NCBI RefSeq assembly: GCF_910596095.1
Contig: NC_056545.1
Location: forward strand, 25,567,067-25,631,066
Length of the DNA: 64,000 nucleotides
Direction of reading: 5' to 3'
DNA from: Thunnus maccoyii
Taxonomy: Eukaryota > Chordata > Actinopteri > Scombriformes > Scombridae
Position 1 is the first letter of the stretch. Each line of letters opens with the position of its first letter. The notes under the pieces were generated by a model, which was not told where the DNA came from, did no database searches, and saw only the letters and a list, made by a program, of their open reading frames with translations. Made by a program: the position numbers and the translations under genes. Shown piece after piece: positions 63,032 to 64,000 of this stretch.

Positions 63032-64000
63032 GTACATAAAACATTATGTAAATACATCACTGTTCAGTCCACCATGTTGTTCTGTGCTGATTCTGTCAGG
63101 TCAGAAAGTTCAGTCTGTTGCTGGCTCTTGTTCAGTCCAGTACAAAACTATACATATACAGCCCTGTTTATAAGTTTAATAGATCAGAAGCCCCTTATTT
63201 CCAAAAGTAATCAAATTATGATTGCTTTGCTTTTACTTAACAAGAAAGTTACGTATCATCTGTGAATCATGGCTGAGCTAAAACACTGTGCTTCTCAATC
63301 ACCAGTGAGGAGCTCCGCTGCTGAAAGCTTCTGTTTCAGTCACAGTTGTGATTCAGTTATAATCAGTTCAGTTTAAAGATTTGTTGTTTAAGATTTGTTT
63401 GTACATGTATTGAACACCTCTAGTTAAATCTCCCATCCTTTAACAAGACATTAAGCAGTTTTTTGGCCACTTGCTGACCATCATACACATTATAGAGTTG
63501 TTAAGGCTAACTGCTAGTAAACAGTTGCCTACTTACACATCCAGCAGACATGAGGCAACATAGCATTTTATTTGGAGCCCTGTTTCTGGACACCTCATGA
63601 ATATAAATCCAATGTTCACTCTCATATTAACTCTGTTTTGTTTTCCACCAACTCCTGAGAAAATGTGGGTATTTAATTGCTAAATGTCCCAGTTTGTTCA
63701 CCAGCTAGTTGCTAAGTTAACTTCCTCTGTCTCCTGTTTGGTACTAGGGAGATTGTGGCCGGAAACGACTGCCGGCTGCTGCTGCTGTCAATGTCATTAG
63801 CAACACTTGTGCTTTTCCTATTATGACAAGTGATGATGTCTGTTATGATAGAGACCTATGAGTGCAGTGAGATGATCCAAAACTGTAAAGTTGCAGACTG
63901 TAAAACCAATACAATGGGTCATCATTCCCATCACTATGAGCAAACTCTTTAACACCTATTGATTTGACCCATCGTTCATCAAATATTTTGATTGTAATGC
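63032..64000. other. No gene seen at the right edge
   Basis: AT-rich sequence without recognisable exons, repeats or RNA genes. Confidence 0.4.

Noticed and set aside
1-64000. tRNA, rRNA, snRNA or known microRNA genes
   Set aside because: Looked for B-box-like GGTTCGAATCC and other obvious RNA signatures by eye; none convincing. A covariance-model scan would be needed to exclude them.

Overview
The window is vertebrate nuclear DNA, almost certainly from a percomorph-type teleost. The genes have GT-AG introns, mostly about 100-700 bp. The proteins align at nearly full length with human orthologues. The non-coding DNA is rich in teleost-style interspersed repeats: short inverted-repeat elements, LINE 3' tails with (GATA)n-type ends, and (CA)n runs. 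There is no sign of prokaryotic, viral or organellar sequence.

Layout. 1-1150: 5' end of pigw on the minus strand (first 178 codons plus an untranslated first exon). 2641-14432: myo19 on the plus strand, head-to-head with pigw, complete in 24 coding exons (969 aa predicted). 14576-16997: znhit3 on the minus strand, tail-to-tail with myo19, five exons, 148 aa. 18620-20170: a NUPR1-family gene on the minus strand (76 aa). 21824-31715: vkorc1l1 on the plus strand, three exons, 175 aa, with a very long 3' UTR. 34127-44537: gusb on the minus strand, twelve exons, 647 aa, tail-to-tail with vkorc1l1. 47184-49912: an unrecognised two-exon plus-strand gene (372 aa; acidic, Pro/Val-repeat and basic segments), followed by a 106-bp tandem repeat and several diverged copies of an intron-exon module up to about 53.4 kb. 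53.4-64 kb: no gene found; it holds a 1-kb TTAA-flanked inverted-repeat element and possible conserved non-coding DNA.

The genes do not form one pathway. PIGW acylates inositol in GPI-anchor synthesis (ER), MYO19 is the mitochondrial myosin, ZNHIT3 assists box C/D snoRNP assembly, NUPR1 is a stress-induced nuclear protein, VKORC1L1 reduces vitamin K epoxide (ER), and GUSB is lysosomal beta-glucuronidase. From knowledge of human maps, PIGW-MYO19-ZNHIT3 is a 17q12 block and VKORC1L1-GUSB a 7q11.21 block, so the interval between znhit3 and the NUPR1-family gene looks like a synteny junction.

The coding exons were assembled by hand from splice sites. All five complete gene models close in frame and four of them match the human protein length within a few residues (PIGW is cut by the window edge). 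The least understood part is 47-53 kb. No single feature amounts to a clearly new biological system; the best candidates are the unrecognised gene with its amplified exon modules, and a tandem duplication in gusb that copies the end of an exon with its splice donor.
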